64,000 bases of DNA, from the NCBI RefSeq assembly GCF_009789235.1, contig NZ_WSTB01000002.1, positions 1-64,000 on the forward strand. Direction: 5' to 3'. This document shows, piece after piece, positions 44,001 through 54,009 of this stretch. Each line of letters starts with the position of its first letter. The first letter of the stretch is position 1. The notes beneath the pieces are model-generated. The model was not told the origin of the DNA, ran no database searches, and saw nothing but the letters and a program-made list of their open reading frames with translations. This DNA comes from Flavobacterium hydrocarbonoxydans. Lineage in GTDB: Bacteria > Bacteroidota > Bacteroidia > Flavobacteriales > Flavobacteriaceae. Made by a program: the position numbers and the translations under genes.

Positions 44001-44086
44001 AGAAGCTAATCCTGCTATCCGTTGCAATCTTTTCTGCCGAACCCCGGCAAAAAAGGATTTCCACTACTATCAGGGCTAGGGCTTCT
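44001..44086 (-). ncRNA. Structured dispersed repeat, copy 2 (Flavo-1-like)
   Basis: Read on the minus strand: GCCCTGATAGTAGTGGAAA, then a hairpin with CCTTTTTTGCCG and CGGCAGAAAAG arms, then TTGCAACGGATAGCAGG. The outer pair is CCTG with CAGG where copy 1 has CCCG with CGGG, a compensatory change. It lies in the transcribed gap between the aminotransferase and tyrA. Confidence 0.55.
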
Positions 44087-44110
44087 CGTTTTCATAAGAG
44101 CTTTACTCCT

Positions 44111-44193
44111 CCTGCAAGGTTTCCAAAACCTTGTAGGTCTATATAATTAAGACCTTCAAACTCATACCTACAAGGTTTTGGAAACCTTGCAGG
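44111..44193. repeat. Long inverted repeat downstream of the aminotransferase gene
   Basis: Perfect 28-base arms (44111-44138 and 44166-44193), beginning CCTGCAAGGTTTCC, around a 27-base loop, 11 bp past the aminotransferase stop. Each arm contains the sub-palindrome AAGGTTTCCAAAACCTT. REP-like, or a terminator. Confidence 0.85.
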
Positions 44194-44204
44194 AAATTTC
44201 AATA

Positions 44205-45350
44205 CTAAAATCGGTCAATCGCTTCTTGTACTTTTTCTTCCTTAACACACAACGAAAATCTAATATATCCCTCACCATTGCTCCCGAAAATAGTTCCCGG
44301 CGTGATAAAAATAGATTTATCATATAAAATCTCATCAATAAACTTTTCTGATGATTCGATTCCATCCGGCAATTTTGCCCAGACAAAAAGGCCAACTCCT
44401 TCTTTATATACTTTACAGCCTAACTTTTCAGCAAGTTGCTCTGTCAAAGCTCTTCGTTTTGTATAAATTTTGTTTTGGTCTTCAAACCAGGATTTATCAC
44501 AATTCAAAGCTGCAACTGCACCTTTCTGAATTCCGTAGAACATGCCGCTGTCCATGTTGCTTTTTACTTTTAGGACTGCATTGATAATTTCAGGATTTCC
44601 TAAAACCATTCCTACTCTCCAGCCCGCCATGTTGAATGTTTTACTTAATGAATTCAATTCCAAAGCCACATCTTTAGCACCTGCAACCTGCAATAAACTC
44701 ATAGGATTATCATTCAAAACAAAACTATACGGATTATCGTTGACCAATAATATGTTGTGTTTTTTAGCAAAAGCAACCAATTTTTCAAATAACGCTAAAC
44801 TTCCTCTTGCTCCAGTTGGCATGTGAGGATACCCCAACCACATGATTTTTACTTTCGATAAATCTAATTTTTCCAAAGCTTCAAAATCCGGCTCCCAGGC
44901 ATTTGCTTCTTTCAGGTCATAATAAACCGGAACTGCTCCAACCAAATTAGTTACTGAAGTATAAGTCGGATAACCTGGATTCGGAATCAAAACATGATCG
45001 CCTTCATTCAAAAATGCTAACGAAATGTGCATAATTCCTTCTTTCGAACCCATCAAAGGCAAAATCTCATTATTCGGATTCAACACAACACCAAACTGAT
45101 CCTGATAGAAATCAGCCATACCTTTTCTCAATTCCGGCAATCCCTGATAACTCTGATAGCCATGTCCGTTTTCGTCCTGAATTGCAGCAGCAACTGCTTC
45201 AATTACTGCTTTTGACGGACTCAAATCAGGGCTTCCAATTCCCATATTGATAATCGGTTTTCCTTCAGACATTAGTTGTCTCACTTCTCTTAATTTTGAG
45301 GAGAAGTAGTATTCTTCAACTGTATCTAATCGTTTTGCTGTTGTAATCAT
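44205..45350 (-). CDS. PLP-dependent aminotransferase (aspartate/aromatic type, class I)
   Basis: About 381 aa. The PLP lysine is in SLNSLSKTFNMAGWRVG, with INMGIGSPDLSPSKAV near the start, the YPTYTSV segment and RFSLCV near the end. ATG at 45350 is preferred to a TTG ten codons earlier. The position between pheA and tyrA suggests the final transamination of phenylpyruvate and hydroxyphenylpyruvate to Phe and Tyr. Relatives are also annotated as LL-diaminopimelate aminotransferase, so the exact substrate is not certain. Confidence 0.88.
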   Translation of the reverse strand: MITTAKRLDTVEEYYFSSKLREVRQLMSEGKPIINMGIGSPDLSPSKAVIEAVAAAIQDENGHGYQSYQGLPELRKGMADFYQDQFGVVLNPNNEILPLMGSKEGIMHISLAFLNEGDHVLIPNPGYPTYTSVTNLVGAVPVYYDLKEANAWEPDFEALEKLDLSKVKIMWLGYPHMPTGARGSLALFEKLVAFAKKHNILLVNDNPYSFVLNDNPMSLLQVAGAKDVALELNSLSKTFNMAGWRVGMVLGNPEIINAVLKVKSNMDSGMFYGIQKGAVAALNCDKSWFEDQNKIYTKRRALTEQLAEKLGCKVYKEGVGLFVWAKLPDGIESSEKFIDEILYDKSIFITPGTIFGSNGEGYIRFSLCVKEEKVQEAIDRF

Positions 45351-45418
45351 GTTCAATTTTATATTTTCACTTCCAATCAAATTGGAATTTGGTCTTTTAT
45401 TTTGTTGCTATTTTTCTT

Positions 45419-46246
45419 TTAAGGTCTGGTATTTTTGTATTCACCCAAAACTTTAAAATATTCTGCCATTATATTCAATAACGATTTTGCTTTTGCGTAA
45501 TCCTCATATTTTTCGAAAGTAACATCCAGAAAAAACGAATATTTCCATGGTGTTTCAATTTTTGGCAACGACTGGATTTTTGTTAAGTTTAATTTGCAGT
45601 CGCTCATTACATTCAAAACCGCGGCTAAACTTCCTCTTTTATGATCCAGCTCAAATTTGATAGAAGCTCTGTTGATTTCGTTTTCTGGCAAAAATGAATT
45701 TTGCTTTTTGATAATCACAAAACGGGTCATATTGTTTTTGATGGTTTGAATTTCCGGTGCCAGAATTTCCAGATCATACATTTCAGAAGCCGTTTTACTT
45801 GCAATTGCTGCAATACCGGTTAATTGTTTTTCCTGAATTCTTCTGGCAGTTTCAGCCGTATCTTTATCCTCAACCAATTTGATGTTTGGATATTTTTTTA
45901 AGAAATCCATACATTGCAATAAGGCCATTGGATGTGAATGAACCTCTTTGATATCCTCTAATTTCTGACCTTTCAGCGCCATCATATTTTGATGAATACT
46001 TAAATAATGCTCTCCAATAATGTGCAGATTATTCTTGTCGATCAAAGCATAATTCGGAATAATTGGTCCTGCAATCGAATTTTCTATCGCCATAACCGCC
46101 TGATCTGATTTTCCCGAAAGCAGGCTGTCAATCAATTCATCAAAAGACAAACACTCATCAATTTCCACATTTTCAGAGAAATACTCTTTCACTACCTGAT
46201 GATGAAAAGAACCCTTTATACCTTGTATTGCAATTTTAGTTGTCAT
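45419..46246 (-). CDS. pheA: Prephenate dehydratase
   Basis: 275 aa. Makes phenylpyruvate from prephenate. Catalytic segments: IQGIKGSFHHQVV at the start, DQAVMAIENSIAGPI and the NNMTRFVII motif (the T-R-F triplet). The C-terminal ACT domain (about 195-270, FELDHKRGSLAAVLNVMSD, with the ESRP-like site at KIQSLPKIETPW) binds Phe for feedback control. First gene of the aromatic operon. The ATG overlaps the stop of an upstream leader ORF (ATGA) and directly follows a hairpin terminator. Confidence 0.95.
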   Translation of the reverse strand: MTTKIAIQGIKGSFHHQVVKEYFSENVEIDECLSFDELIDSLLSGKSDQAVMAIENSIAGPIIPNYALIDKNNLHIIGEHYLSIHQNMMALKGQKLEDIKEVHSHPMALLQCMDFLKKYPNIKLVEDKDTAETARRIQEKQLTGIAAIASKTASEMYDLEILAPEIQTIKNNMTRFVIIKKQNSFLPENEINRASIKFELDHKRGSLAAVLNVMSDCKLNLTKIQSLPKIETPWKYSFFLDVTFEKYEDYAKAKSLLNIMAEYFKVLGEYKNTRP

Positions 46247-46464
46247 ATATTCAAAAAAAAATCCTGATTTGCATCAGGATTGTATATTAGTTTTATTTGT
46301 CTTTTATATTTTTCAAATAACCATAGCACAATCCTCACTTCTACTAAAGAAGAAATAAAAAGAGTTGCTAAAATAAAAACGGTTAGATGCCATTGTTTGT
46401 GTTTTTCAATAAATTCTCTGCGAATGTATAAATTATTTTTACTGCACCAAAAAAAATGTTGCAT
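46243..46464 (-). CDS. Candidate leader ORF of the pheA operon
   Basis: 73 aa from ATG 46464, starting MQHFFWCSKNNLYIRR, with one hydrophobic stretch (HLTVFILATLFISSL). An upstream TTG gives a longer frame. His-Phe-Phe-Trp codons near the start and further Phe, Trp and Tyr codons fit a sensor of aromatic amino-acid supply, but the frame is long for a classical leader peptide. The stop overlaps the pheA start (ATGA) and its last codons cross the terminator hairpin. It could be a real small membrane protein or chance. Confidence 0.35.
   Translation of the reverse strand: MQHFFWCSKNNLYIRREFIEKHKQWHLTVFILATLFISSLVEVRIVLWLFEKYKRQIKLIYNPDANQDFFLNI
46252..46281 (-). promoter_or_regulatory. Probable transcription attenuator of the pheA operon
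   Basis: On the minus strand the stem AATCCTGATGCAAATCAGGATT is followed by T residues to 46252, ending 5 bp before the pheA ATG at 46246. No promoter fits between hairpin and start. An AGGATT at 46330-46335 (minus strand) could pair with the AATCCT of the stem as antiterminator, and another AATCCT lies at 46480-46485. Regulation by leader translation is inferred. Confidence 0.5.
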
Positions 46465-46595
46465 TTTATGAAACAAAAAAGGATTTCTTAACAAAATACC
46501 TTAGTTTTGTAAGATATTTTAAAAAATAGGGCTTAAAATGAGATTTATTTAATTGCGTTTCAAGCGATTTCAACTTCAATTAGAAATTACAAACA

Positions 46596-47762
46596 TCAAA
46601 ACAACCCCGCAACAGGCTTATTTTTAATTCCTATTTTAGAATAATCGAAACTCATTTTTTGTTTCAAAAGCGACGCATAGACACTTCTAAAATCTATTTG
46701 GTGTTTTAAATCTCCGTTATCCAAATCTGATAAATTCGGGTTATTACCTAAAATTGTTCCTTTATTATTTCCTCCTATTATAAACATCGGTGCTGCAGTA
46801 CCATGATCAGTACCATTACCATTGTCTTTTACACGGCGGCCAAATTCAGAAAAGACAACAATAGTTACATTTTGAAGTAAGTTCGCTTCTTTTAAATCTT
46901 TATAAAAACTAGAAATAGCATCATTTAAATCTGTTAATTTCCGTTCGTGGACAGACAATTGATTATCGTGCGTATCGAATCCGTTTAAAGAGGTATAATA
47001 TACTTTCGAGTTTAAATTACCTTTTACTAATCGGGCTATCCACTCAAGATTTTTTGAAAGCCCTGTTTTTGGGTAACTAATTTCTGTTTTAGATTGTTTT
47101 AATGCTTTTTGAATATCATCTGAACCTTCAATAACCGAGTTGGCTATCTTACGTACAAAATCCAATTGCGGATTATCTGACAACTTTACATTTTCTTCTT
47201 TAGCAGGTTTTACTTTAAAAAGATTCGGATCTTTTACGGTTATAGAATTAGGTTCCAGACCTTTTAATGCTAAATTATCAATAGTATCTATATTAATTCC
47301 AGCAGTTGTTTTATGATCGTGATACTGAAAATCTAAATAGCGCCCTAACCAACCTTCATTTATATATTTATCAGAATCAGTTGCAGTTTGCCAAATTTCC
47401 TGACTTCGAAAATGCGAACGAACAGGCTCTGGGTAACCTACATTTTGAATCACCGTCAAATCTCCATTCTGCTGTATTTGAGCAAAATCTTTTAGAGCCG
47501 GATGAAATCCCATCTTATTGTTTTTACCAATCACAGCATCTTTATTTAACGCTATTTTTGGTCTTAAATCATAATAGAGTGGATTTTCATAAGGAATGTA
47601 AGTATTCAACCCATCATTTCCTCCATTTAGCTGAATAAACACTAAACACTGCTCTCCAACAATCAGATTATTCTGCGAACCAAATGCGTGCAAAAAACTA
47701 GGAAGCACCAGCATTCCGCCAGTTAATGTACCTGTAAGCGTTAGAAAATTTCTCCTGTTCAT
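46596..47762 (-). CDS. DUF1501 family protein
   Basis: 388 aa, exported through a Tat-like signal (MNRRNFLTLTGTLTGGMLVLP, with twin Arg). Typical segments: VFIQLNGGNDGLNTYIPYENPLYYDLRP, the family's GGNDGLN motif; NVGYPEPVRSHFRSQEIWQT; FDTHDNQ; and VVFSEFGRRVKDNGNGTDHGTAAPMFIIGG. The fold relates to alkaline phosphatase/sulfatase-type hydrolases, but the activity is unproven. It follows DUF1800 by 11 bp, and such pairs are conserved in many bacteria. Downstream, 115 bp later, is the pheA leader. Confidence 0.93.
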   Translation of the reverse strand: MNRRNFLTLTGTLTGGMLVLPSFLHAFGSQNNLIVGEQCLVFIQLNGGNDGLNTYIPYENPLYYDLRPKIALNKDAVIGKNNKMGFHPALKDFAQIQQNGDLTVIQNVGYPEPVRSHFRSQEIWQTATDSDKYINEGWLGRYLDFQYHDHKTTAGINIDTIDNLALKGLEPNSITVKDPNLFKVKPAKEENVKLSDNPQLDFVRKIANSVIEGSDDIQKALKQSKTEISYPKTGLSKNLEWIARLVKGNLNSKVYYTSLNGFDTHDNQLSVHERKLTDLNDAISSFYKDLKEANLLQNVTIVVFSEFGRRVKDNGNGTDHGTAAPMFIIGGNNKGTILGNNPNLSDLDNGDLKHQIDFRSVYASLLKQKMSFDYSKIGIKNKPVAGLF

Positions 47763-47773
47763 AGTGATGGAAT

Positions 47774-49171
47774 TTAAATCAATTGATATTCTGGCAATTT
47801 GGTGATATAATTAAACAATCTAATTACGGCAAAATTGGCATGGGTCTCTTTAGGATTGAAATCGTATTTCAGTAGATTTTCCATGTCTTTTTGCATGAAT
47901 TCGTTAAAAGTAAACAGTAATCTTTTAGATAATTCCGCAATAATTGTTTTGTTATTTCCTTCCGTATTAAAATCTATTTTAACATCTATTTTTTCAAATA
48001 CTGCTCTTGGTTTTTTATTTTCACCTTTCATTACAGCAGGTACTTTTTTCATAATAGACTGTCCATTGCAAAGCAAATCTGAAGAAGCAATTCGGGATAA
48101 ATAAATTTGTGAAGTTAACCATGCAGTTCCTCCATCCCATCCTTTTACATTATTCTGCTCATAAAGATCCATTCCTTGCTGTTTCAAAAAATACAAGGCC
48201 ATTGAACGATCAGCATCTTCTACTTTCAATTCATTAAACAATTGCAAGATATAAACCAGCGGATTTTTAATTTTAGTTCCTGAAATCTCCTTTGCATACT
48301 CCTCTTTAAAAATTTTAATCAGCAACGGCTTTATTTCAAATTTCTCTTTTCTAAAATAATCTCCATAATAAACCACTAACTCTTCCGGAGGGTTGTCATA
48401 AACAAACCATTTTAAAATTTTTCTTGTAATTAAATATGGCATGCTTTTTTGTTCAAAAATAATATCAACTAAATCATCGGCTTTCCAATTTCCTTTTTTA
48501 CCAAAATAAATTTTATCCGTATTATCTTCTAAAGAAGGTATATATTTTGCTCCTTCATCACCAGTACTCAATCCTGCTAAAGCTTTAGCGCCGTTTTTGA
48601 TATCACTTTCCGTATAATTTCCAATACCAAGTGTAAATAACTCAAGTAGTTCCCGGCTTAAATTTTCATTTATTTTGACTTTTTTATTATTAACATTATC
48701 CAGATATTTTACCATTGCATTTGATTTGACCATTTGTTTAGTCAACTCCTTAAAGTTTCCAAAAGCATTTTCACGTAAAATCATATTGTGCCTGTAAATC
48801 CAATAATTAAAACTTACTTTATGCGAACTCACAACAAAATGATTGTGCCAAAAACAAACCATATTTTCCAGCAATGGAAATTCGTCATTTTGCATTTTAC
48901 CAATCCACCATTTTTTCATATCAACTACTGAAATAACCTTCTTCTGAACAATACTTTTTTGAGCCGCAGGATCAAGTTCTTTAATAGATTTTTTTAAAGC
49001 AATAAGTTCAACTATTGTTTTAGGAGAATCCTTTAAAAAATCAGGGGGTTGTGTATCAAATTTTGATTCAAAAGAATACATTAGAAATTTTTCTAATCCT
49101 AATTTCTCGATTTTAGTAGCTTCCTTTCCTGAAAACCCTAATCTTAATGACCAAAGATTACTTTTATCCAT
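47774..49171 (-). CDS. DUF1800 family protein
   Basis: 465 aa. Partner of DUF1501. Typical segments: LWSLRLGFSGKEATKIEKLG near the start, ENMVCFWHNHFVVSSHKV, NENLSRELLELFTLG (the conserved NENYARELLEL-type motif), and GWDGGTAWLTSQIYLSRI near the C-terminus. No signal peptide is evident, unlike its partner. The pair is thought to act in the envelope; function is not established. Confidence 0.92.
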   Translation of the reverse strand: MDKSNLWSLRLGFSGKEATKIEKLGLEKFLMYSFESKFDTQPPDFLKDSPKTIVELIALKKSIKELDPAAQKSIVQKKVISVVDMKKWWIGKMQNDEFPLLENMVCFWHNHFVVSSHKVSFNYWIYRHNMILRENAFGNFKELTKQMVKSNAMVKYLDNVNNKKVKINENLSRELLELFTLGIGNYTESDIKNGAKALAGLSTGDEGAKYIPSLEDNTDKIYFGKKGNWKADDLVDIIFEQKSMPYLITRKILKWFVYDNPPEELVVYYGDYFRKEKFEIKPLLIKIFKEEYAKEISGTKIKNPLVYILQLFNELKVEDADRSMALYFLKQQGMDLYEQNNVKGWDGGTAWLTSQIYLSRIASSDLLCNGQSIMKKVPAVMKGENKKPRAVFEKIDVKIDFNTEGNNKTIIAELSKRLLFTFNEFMQKDMENLLKYDFNPKETHANFAVIRLFNYITKLPEYQLI

Positions 49172-49344
49172 AATGCACTTGTTTTTTATACAATTAAGAA
49201 TATAAATTCTTCAAAAGGTTTATTTTCTAAAAAAACCAAGGAGATATATTAATCTCAAAAATCTTCTGTTTTTATTGTTTGAGATAATCGTGTATAATAA
49301 TTAAAACGAAGATTCGTCATCAATATTGCTAAATACCCTTAAAC

Positions 49345-49377
49345 AAAAAGCAGCTATCATGACAATAACTGCTTTTA
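49345..49377 (-). terminator. nrdA terminator
   Basis: On the minus strand AAAAGCAGTTAT pairs with ATAGCTGCTTTT, followed by a T-rich tail, 47 bp past the nrdA stop. Confidence 0.75.
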
Positions 49378-49423
49378 TATATATTCTAAAAATCTAAAAT
49401 CTCAGATCTAAAATCTAAAATAA

Positions 49424-51820
49424 TTAAGATCCACACATCTCACAATCCTCAGGACCTGCAGCTTGTGCTTTTAGCAACATAGCTTTATATTCCTCAATAT
49501 TGATTTCTTCTGTTTCGGCAACTAAAGCTGCTGGTGTATCTTCGTCTTTTTTATCGTTGTTCAAGGTAAATTTAATGGCATCAACCGCTGATTTAGTTCT
49601 TAGGTAATACATTCCTGTTTTTAAACCTGATTGCCAAGCATAGAAGTGCATTGACGTTAGTTTAGAATAGTTGGCATCCTGCATAAACAAGTTCAATGAT
49701 TGCGACTGGTCAATAAAATAACCTCTTTGGCGTGACATATCGATGATGTCTTTCATAGACATTTCCCAAACTGTTTTGTACAAATCTTTCAGGTCTTGCG
49801 GAATCACATCAATATTCTGAACTGATCCGTTGTGACGCATGATTTCCTGTTTCAAAGTCTCATTCCACAAACCTAGTTTTACTAAGTCTTCCAGTAAATG
49901 TTTGTTTACCACAATGAACTCTCCAGACAATACACGACGCGTATAGATGTTTGAAGTATAAGGCTCGAAAGCTTCGTTGTTTCCTAAAATTTGAGAAGTT
50001 GAAGCTGTTGGCATTGGCGCCACCAATAATGAGTTACGAACTCCGTGTTCCATTACTTCTTTTCTTAATGAAGCCCAGTCCCAACGTCCAGATAATTCTT
50101 CATCTTTCATTCCCCACATATTGTATTGGAATTCTCCTTTAGACATTGGAGAACCTTCAAATGTAGAATACGGTCCTTCTTCTTTTGCCATTTCCATAGA
50201 AGCGGTAACGGCTGCGAAGTATAACGTTTCGAAAATTTCCTGATTTAAAGTTTTAGCTTCATCACTTGTAAACGGCATACGCAACATAATGAAAGCATCA
50301 GCCAGACCCTGCACTCCTAATCCTACCGGACGGTGACGCATATTAGAGTTTTCAGCTTCTTTTACCGGATAATAGTTTCTGTCGATTACTTTGTTCAAAT
50401 TACGCGTTACACGTTTCGTAACATTATAAAGTGCCTGGTGATCGAATTTTCCGTTTTCGATGAACATTGGCAACGAAATAGAAGCCAGGTTACAAACTGC
50501 AATTTCATCTTTAGAAGTATATTCCATAATCTCCGTACACAAGTTAGACGAACGAATTGTTCCTAAATTCTTGTGGTTCGATTTACGGTTCGCTGCATCT
50601 TTATACAACATATAAGGCGTTCCCGTTTCGATTTGTGATTCTAAGATTTTCTCCCATAATTCACGTGCACGAATGGTTTTTCTACCTTTTCCTCTAAATT
50701 CATAATCCAGGTACATGGCTTCGAACTCATCTCCGTAAACATCATACAATCCAGGGCATTCGTTAGGACACATTAATGTCCATGATGCGTCTTCCTGTAC
50801 ACGTTTCATGAATAAATCAGATGTCCACATGGCGAAGAATAAATCTCTCGCACGCATTTCTTCTTTTCCTGTATTTTTCTTTAAATCTAAGAATTCGAAA
50901 ATATCCGCATGCCAGGTTTCGATATAAATCGCAAAACTACCTTTACGTTTTCCACCACCCTGATCTACGTAACGAGCTGTATCGTTGAAAACTCTCAACA
51001 TTGGCACAATTCCGTTTGAAGTTCCGTTTGTACCACGGATATAAGATCCTGTTGCACGAACGTTATGAATAGAAAGACCAATTCCTCCCGCTGATTGCGA
51101 GATTTTCGCCGTTTGTTTCAACGTATCATAAATACCATCAATACTATCATCCTGCATGGCCAAAAGGAAACAAGAAGACATTTGTGGTTTTGGAGTTCCG
51201 GCATTAAACAACGTTGGCGTTGCGTGCGTGAAGAACTTTTTAGACATTAAATCGTAAGTTTCAATTACCGATTTTAAATCATCTAAGTGAATACCAACTG
51301 AAACACGCATCAACATATGTTGTGGTCTTTCGACAATTTTTCCGTTGATTTTAAGCAAATACGAACGCTCTAAGGTTTTGAAACCAAAGTAATCGTAATT
51401 GAAATCTCTTGTATAGATAATGTGCGAATCTAAAAACGCTGCATTTTCCTGAATCACTTTGAATACTTCATCCGAAAGTAATGGTGCATCCTGACCATTT
51501 CTTGGATTTACGTAGTGATACATATCTTTCATCGTTTCTGAGAAAGACTTTTTTGTATTTGAATGTAGGTTCGAAATTGCCACACGTGCTGCCAATTGCG
51601 CATAATCCGGATGTGCAATTGTCATAGAAGCCGCTGTTTCTGCCGCAAGATTATCCAATTCAGAAGTAGAAACCCCATCATACAATCCTTCGATAACTCT
51701 CATGGCTACCTTAACAGGATCTACAAGCTCATTAAGCCCATAACACAACTTTTTGATTCTTTCTGTAATCTTATCAAACATTACCGGCTCTTTGTGACCA
51801 TCTCTTTTTACTACATACAT
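49424..51820 (-). CDS. nrdA: Ribonucleoside-diphosphate reductase, alpha subunit (class Ia)
   Basis: 798 aa. N-terminal ATP cone ([21 protein letters not shown]), catalytic barrel with [20 protein letters not shown] (active-site Cys), [25 protein letters not shown] (radical and redox cysteines), and [27 protein letters not shown]. The C-terminal tail ends CEMCGS, the redox-shuttle cysteine pair. The gene is downstream of nrdB with a 270-bp gap. Confidence 0.97.
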   Translation of the reverse strand: MYVVKRDGHKEPVMFDKITERIKKLCYGLNELVDPVKVAMRVIEGLYDGVSTSELDNLAAETAASMTIAHPDYAQLAARVAISNLHSNTKKSFSETMKDMYHYVNPRNGQDAPLLSDEVFKVIQENAAFLDSHIIYTRDFNYDYFGFKTLERSYLLKINGKIVERPQHMLMRVSVGIHLDDLKSVIETYDLMSKKFFTHATPTLFNAGTPKPQMSSCFLLAMQDDSIDGIYDTLKQTAKISQSAGGIGLSIHNVRATGSYIRGTNGTSNGIVPMLRVFNDTARYVDQGGGKRKGSFAIYIETWHADIFEFLDLKKNTGKEEMRARDLFFAMWTSDLFMKRVQEDASWTLMCPNECPGLYDVYGDEFEAMYLDYEFRGKGRKTIRARELWEKILESQIETGTPYMLYKDAANRKSNHKNLGTIRSSNLCTEIMEYTSKDEIAVCNLASISLPMFIENGKFDHQALYNVTKRVTRNLNKVIDRNYYPVKEAENSNMRHRPVGLGVQGLADAFIMLRMPFTSDEAKTLNQEIFETLYFAAVTASMEMAKEEGPYSTFEGSPMSKGEFQYNMWGMKDEELSGRWDWASLRKEVMEHGVRNSLLVAPMPTASTSQILGNNEAFEPYTSNIYTRRVLSGEFIVVNKHLLEDLVKLGLWNETLKQEIMRHNGSVQNIDVIPQDLKDLYKTVWEMSMKDIIDMSRQRGYFIDQSQSLNLFMQDANYSKLTSMHFYAWQSGLKTGMYYLRTKSAVDAIKFTLNNDKKDEDTPAALVAETEEINIEEYKAMLLKAQAAGPEDCEMCGS

Positions 51821-52089
51821 AAGCTTACTATTTTATTGTTATTGAAAAAATGAAAGACAACTGGAAAACGAATTCCAGTGCTTAAACATTGCGTGTTTTT
51901 ATATTATTTTTTGAGAATTATCAAATTCTCAATAGTTGTACTCCCCAATCCTGAATTCAGAAAGAAAAGGCATTAAAAATTGCTATTGAATCTACGATTT
52001 GGGAAAGAGATTCAACCTTAAAATGTTTTATTAAAAAAAATTATTCTTTTTTAGTGTTCCGTGGTAACCACTAAAATTATTCGTGTTGT
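51821..52089. other. Gap between nrdB and nrdA
   Basis: 269 bp with two small hairpins: TTGAGAAT/ATTCTCAA (51911-51932) and TTTTAGTG/CACTAAAA (52048-52075). The first has no T-tract on the minus strand; the second sits 15 bp past the nrdB stop and may be a weak terminator. No promoter consensus found for nrdA. Confidence 0.4.
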
Positions 52090-53067
52090 CTAAAAATCTG
52101 CATCAAATGAAATTTTCTGAGCATCACTATCTGTGTTCATCACACCTGATTTTTGATACTCGGCAACGCGCTTCTCAAAGAAATTAGTTTTTCCCTGAAG
52201 CGAAATCATATCCATGAAATCAAACGGATTCGCTGATCCATAAACACGGTCACATTCTAATTCTACCAATAATCTATCAGCAACAAATTCTAAATATTGC
52301 GTCATCAGACCAGCATTCATACCAATTAAACTTACCGGAAGCGATTCTGTAACAAATTCTCTTTCGATATCTAAGGCATCAACGATGATTTCTTTAATTC
52401 TTTCTTTTGGAACTTTGTTCACCAGGTGGTGGTTATGCAAATGCACTGCAAAGTCACAGTGTACACCTTCGTCGCGCGAAATCAATTCATTAGAGAATGT
52501 CAAACCTGGCATTAAACCACGTTTTTTCAACCAGTAAATAGAACAGAAAGCACCTGAGAAGAAAATACCTTCAACTGCAGCAAAAGCGATCAGTCTTTCA
52601 GCAAAAGAATCAGACTCAATCCACTTTAGAGCCCATTCTGCTTTTTTCTTAATAGCAGGAAAAACTTCCAATGCATTAAAAAGCTCTGCTTTCTCTGCTT
52701 CATCTTTCACGTAAGTGTCAATTAATAAAGAGTAGGTTTCGCTGTGAATATTTTCCATCATGATTTGAAAACCATAGAAAAACTTCGCCTCTGCATATTG
52801 TACTTCGTTTACAAAGTTCTCAGCAAGGTTTTCATTTACGATTCCGTCAGAAGCAGCAAAGAATGCCAAAATGTGTTTGATAAAATATCTTTCGTCGTCA
52901 CTTAATTTATTGTTCCAATCTGTCAAGTCCTGATGCAAATCGATTTCTTCGGCAGTCCAAAAACTTGCTTCCATCTTTTTATACCACTCCCAAATATCAT
53001 GATGTTTGATAGGAAAAATGACGAAACGATTCTTATTTTCTTGTAAAATTGGTTCAACTTGTGACAT
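52090..53067 (-). CDS. nrdB: Ribonucleoside-diphosphate reductase, beta subunit
   Basis: About 325 aa from ATG 53067 ([13 protein letters not shown]); a longer frame from ATG 53106 adds 13 residues. Class I R2 fold with di-iron ligands: [16 protein letters not shown] and a later [23 protein letters not shown] (ENIHSE), [15 protein letters not shown] and [11 protein letters not shown] (E..H). The radical Tyr lies in the [10 protein letters not shown] stretch. It ends [21 protein letters not shown], the subunit-contact tail. Partner of nrdA. Confidence 0.96.
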   Translation of the reverse strand: MSQVEPILQENKNRFVIFPIKHHDIWEWYKKMEASFWTAEEIDLHQDLTDWNNKLSDDERYFIKHILAFFAASDGIVNENLAENFVNEVQYAEAKFFYGFQIMMENIHSETYSLLIDTYVKDEAEKAELFNALEVFPAIKKKAEWALKWIESDSFAERLIAFAAVEGIFFSGAFCSIYWLKKRGLMPGLTFSNELISRDEGVHCDFAVHLHNHHLVNKVPKERIKEIIVDALDIEREFVTESLPVSLIGMNAGLMTQYLEFVADRLLVELECDRVYGSANPFDFMDMISLQGKTNFFEKRVAEYQKSGVMNTDSDAQKISFDADF

Positions 53068-53106
53068 TGCTGTTTTGTTTAATTTTTGTATTGAATTTTT
53101 GCTCAT

Positions 53107-53402
53107 TCAGTAGACTACAAAGATTGTCATTTACAGCCAAAAATAAAAGCCAAACTTATTCACAATCGGGGGTAGTTTTTAACAAAGCTGAAAAAATGGG
53201 ATATTTTTCAGACAATTATTAAATATCTGTAAATGAGATAATTAAAATTACCATTTACCTCTTAAAGGGCTGTAAAATATAGGATTTTTAAAATAATAAG
53301 CAAGAAATTTTTAATACTTTTTAAAATCTTAACATAGCCTTATCTAGAATCATTCTTAGATTTTTTAAGGCCATTTTGCTTTATTAAAGAATATGTATTT
53401 TT
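53107..53402. other. Intergenic region upstream of nrdB
   Basis: 296 bp, A/T-rich, with no credible gene. It should hold the nrdB promoter, but no convincing TAnnTTTG was found; CAAAGATT at 53114-53121 is only near-consensus and too close to the start. Confidence 0.4.
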
Positions 53403-53972
53403 TTAAGATTTTTTTAGCTCTTCTGCTACTTTTTCGAGCTCTAAATACCAATCTTCTCCAAAACGGCGAATCAGGGCTTCTTTGACAAATTTGTAAACCG
53501 GAACTTCTAATTCCTTGCCTAAAGAACAGGCGTCGTCACAAATATCCCATTTATCATAATTAACAGCAGCAAACTCCGTAAAATCTTTTACACGAATTGG
53601 ATACAAATGACAGGAAACCGGTTTTTTCCAGTCCACGATCCCCTGATTGTAGGCTTGCTCGATTCCGCAAAGTGCCGTTTTACCGTCAAAAATTACGTAA
53701 GCACAATCTTTATTGTCTATTAGTGGTGTTTCCAGATCACCATCAGTTCCTTTCACCCAGGTTCCCTGCGCTTCAATAGCCGCAATTCCTTCTTTTCTTA
53801 AAAAAGGTTTTACTTTTGGATAAATCTCTTCCAGAATTTTAGTTTCCGCCTCGCTCAAAGGTGCACCGGCATCTCCGTCAACACAGCAAGCTCCTTTACA
53901 AGCTGACAAGTTGCACACAAATTCTTTTTCAAGAATATCTTCTGAAATAATGGTTTTACCTAATTGAAACAT
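53403..53972 (-). CDS. DUF3109 family protein
   Basis: 189 aa. A YkgJ-like cysteine cluster: [22 protein letters not shown] near the start, [33 protein letters not shown] and WDICDDAC. The seven to nine cysteines suggest a bound metal or Fe-S cluster. Function unknown. The start at 53972 is chosen over a longer frame (to 54137) because a -7 motif TACCTTTG lies at 54002-54009 within that extension. Confidence 0.88.
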   Translation of the reverse strand: MFQLGKTIISEDILEKEFVCNLSACKGACCVDGDAGAPLSEAETKILEEIYPKVKPFLRKEGIAAIEAQGTWVKGTDGDLETPLIDNKDCAYVIFDGKTALCGIEQAYNQGIVDWKKPVSCHLYPIRVKDFTEFAAVNYDKWDICDDACSLGKELEVPVYKFVKEALIRRFGEDWYLELEKVAEELKKS

Positions 53973-54001
53973 GATACTTAAATACTGTAATTTATAAAGT
54001 G

Positions 54002-54009
54002 CAAAGGTA
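54002..54009 (-). promoter_or_regulatory. -7 promoter motif for the DUF3109 gene
   Basis: TACCTTTG on the minus strand, 30 bp before the chosen ATG; it argues against the longer frame. Confidence 0.6.

Noticed and set aside
53107..53402. NrdR-box control region upstream of nrdB
   Set aside because: No pair of palindromic NrdR-type boxes was found; the gap is only A/T-rich.
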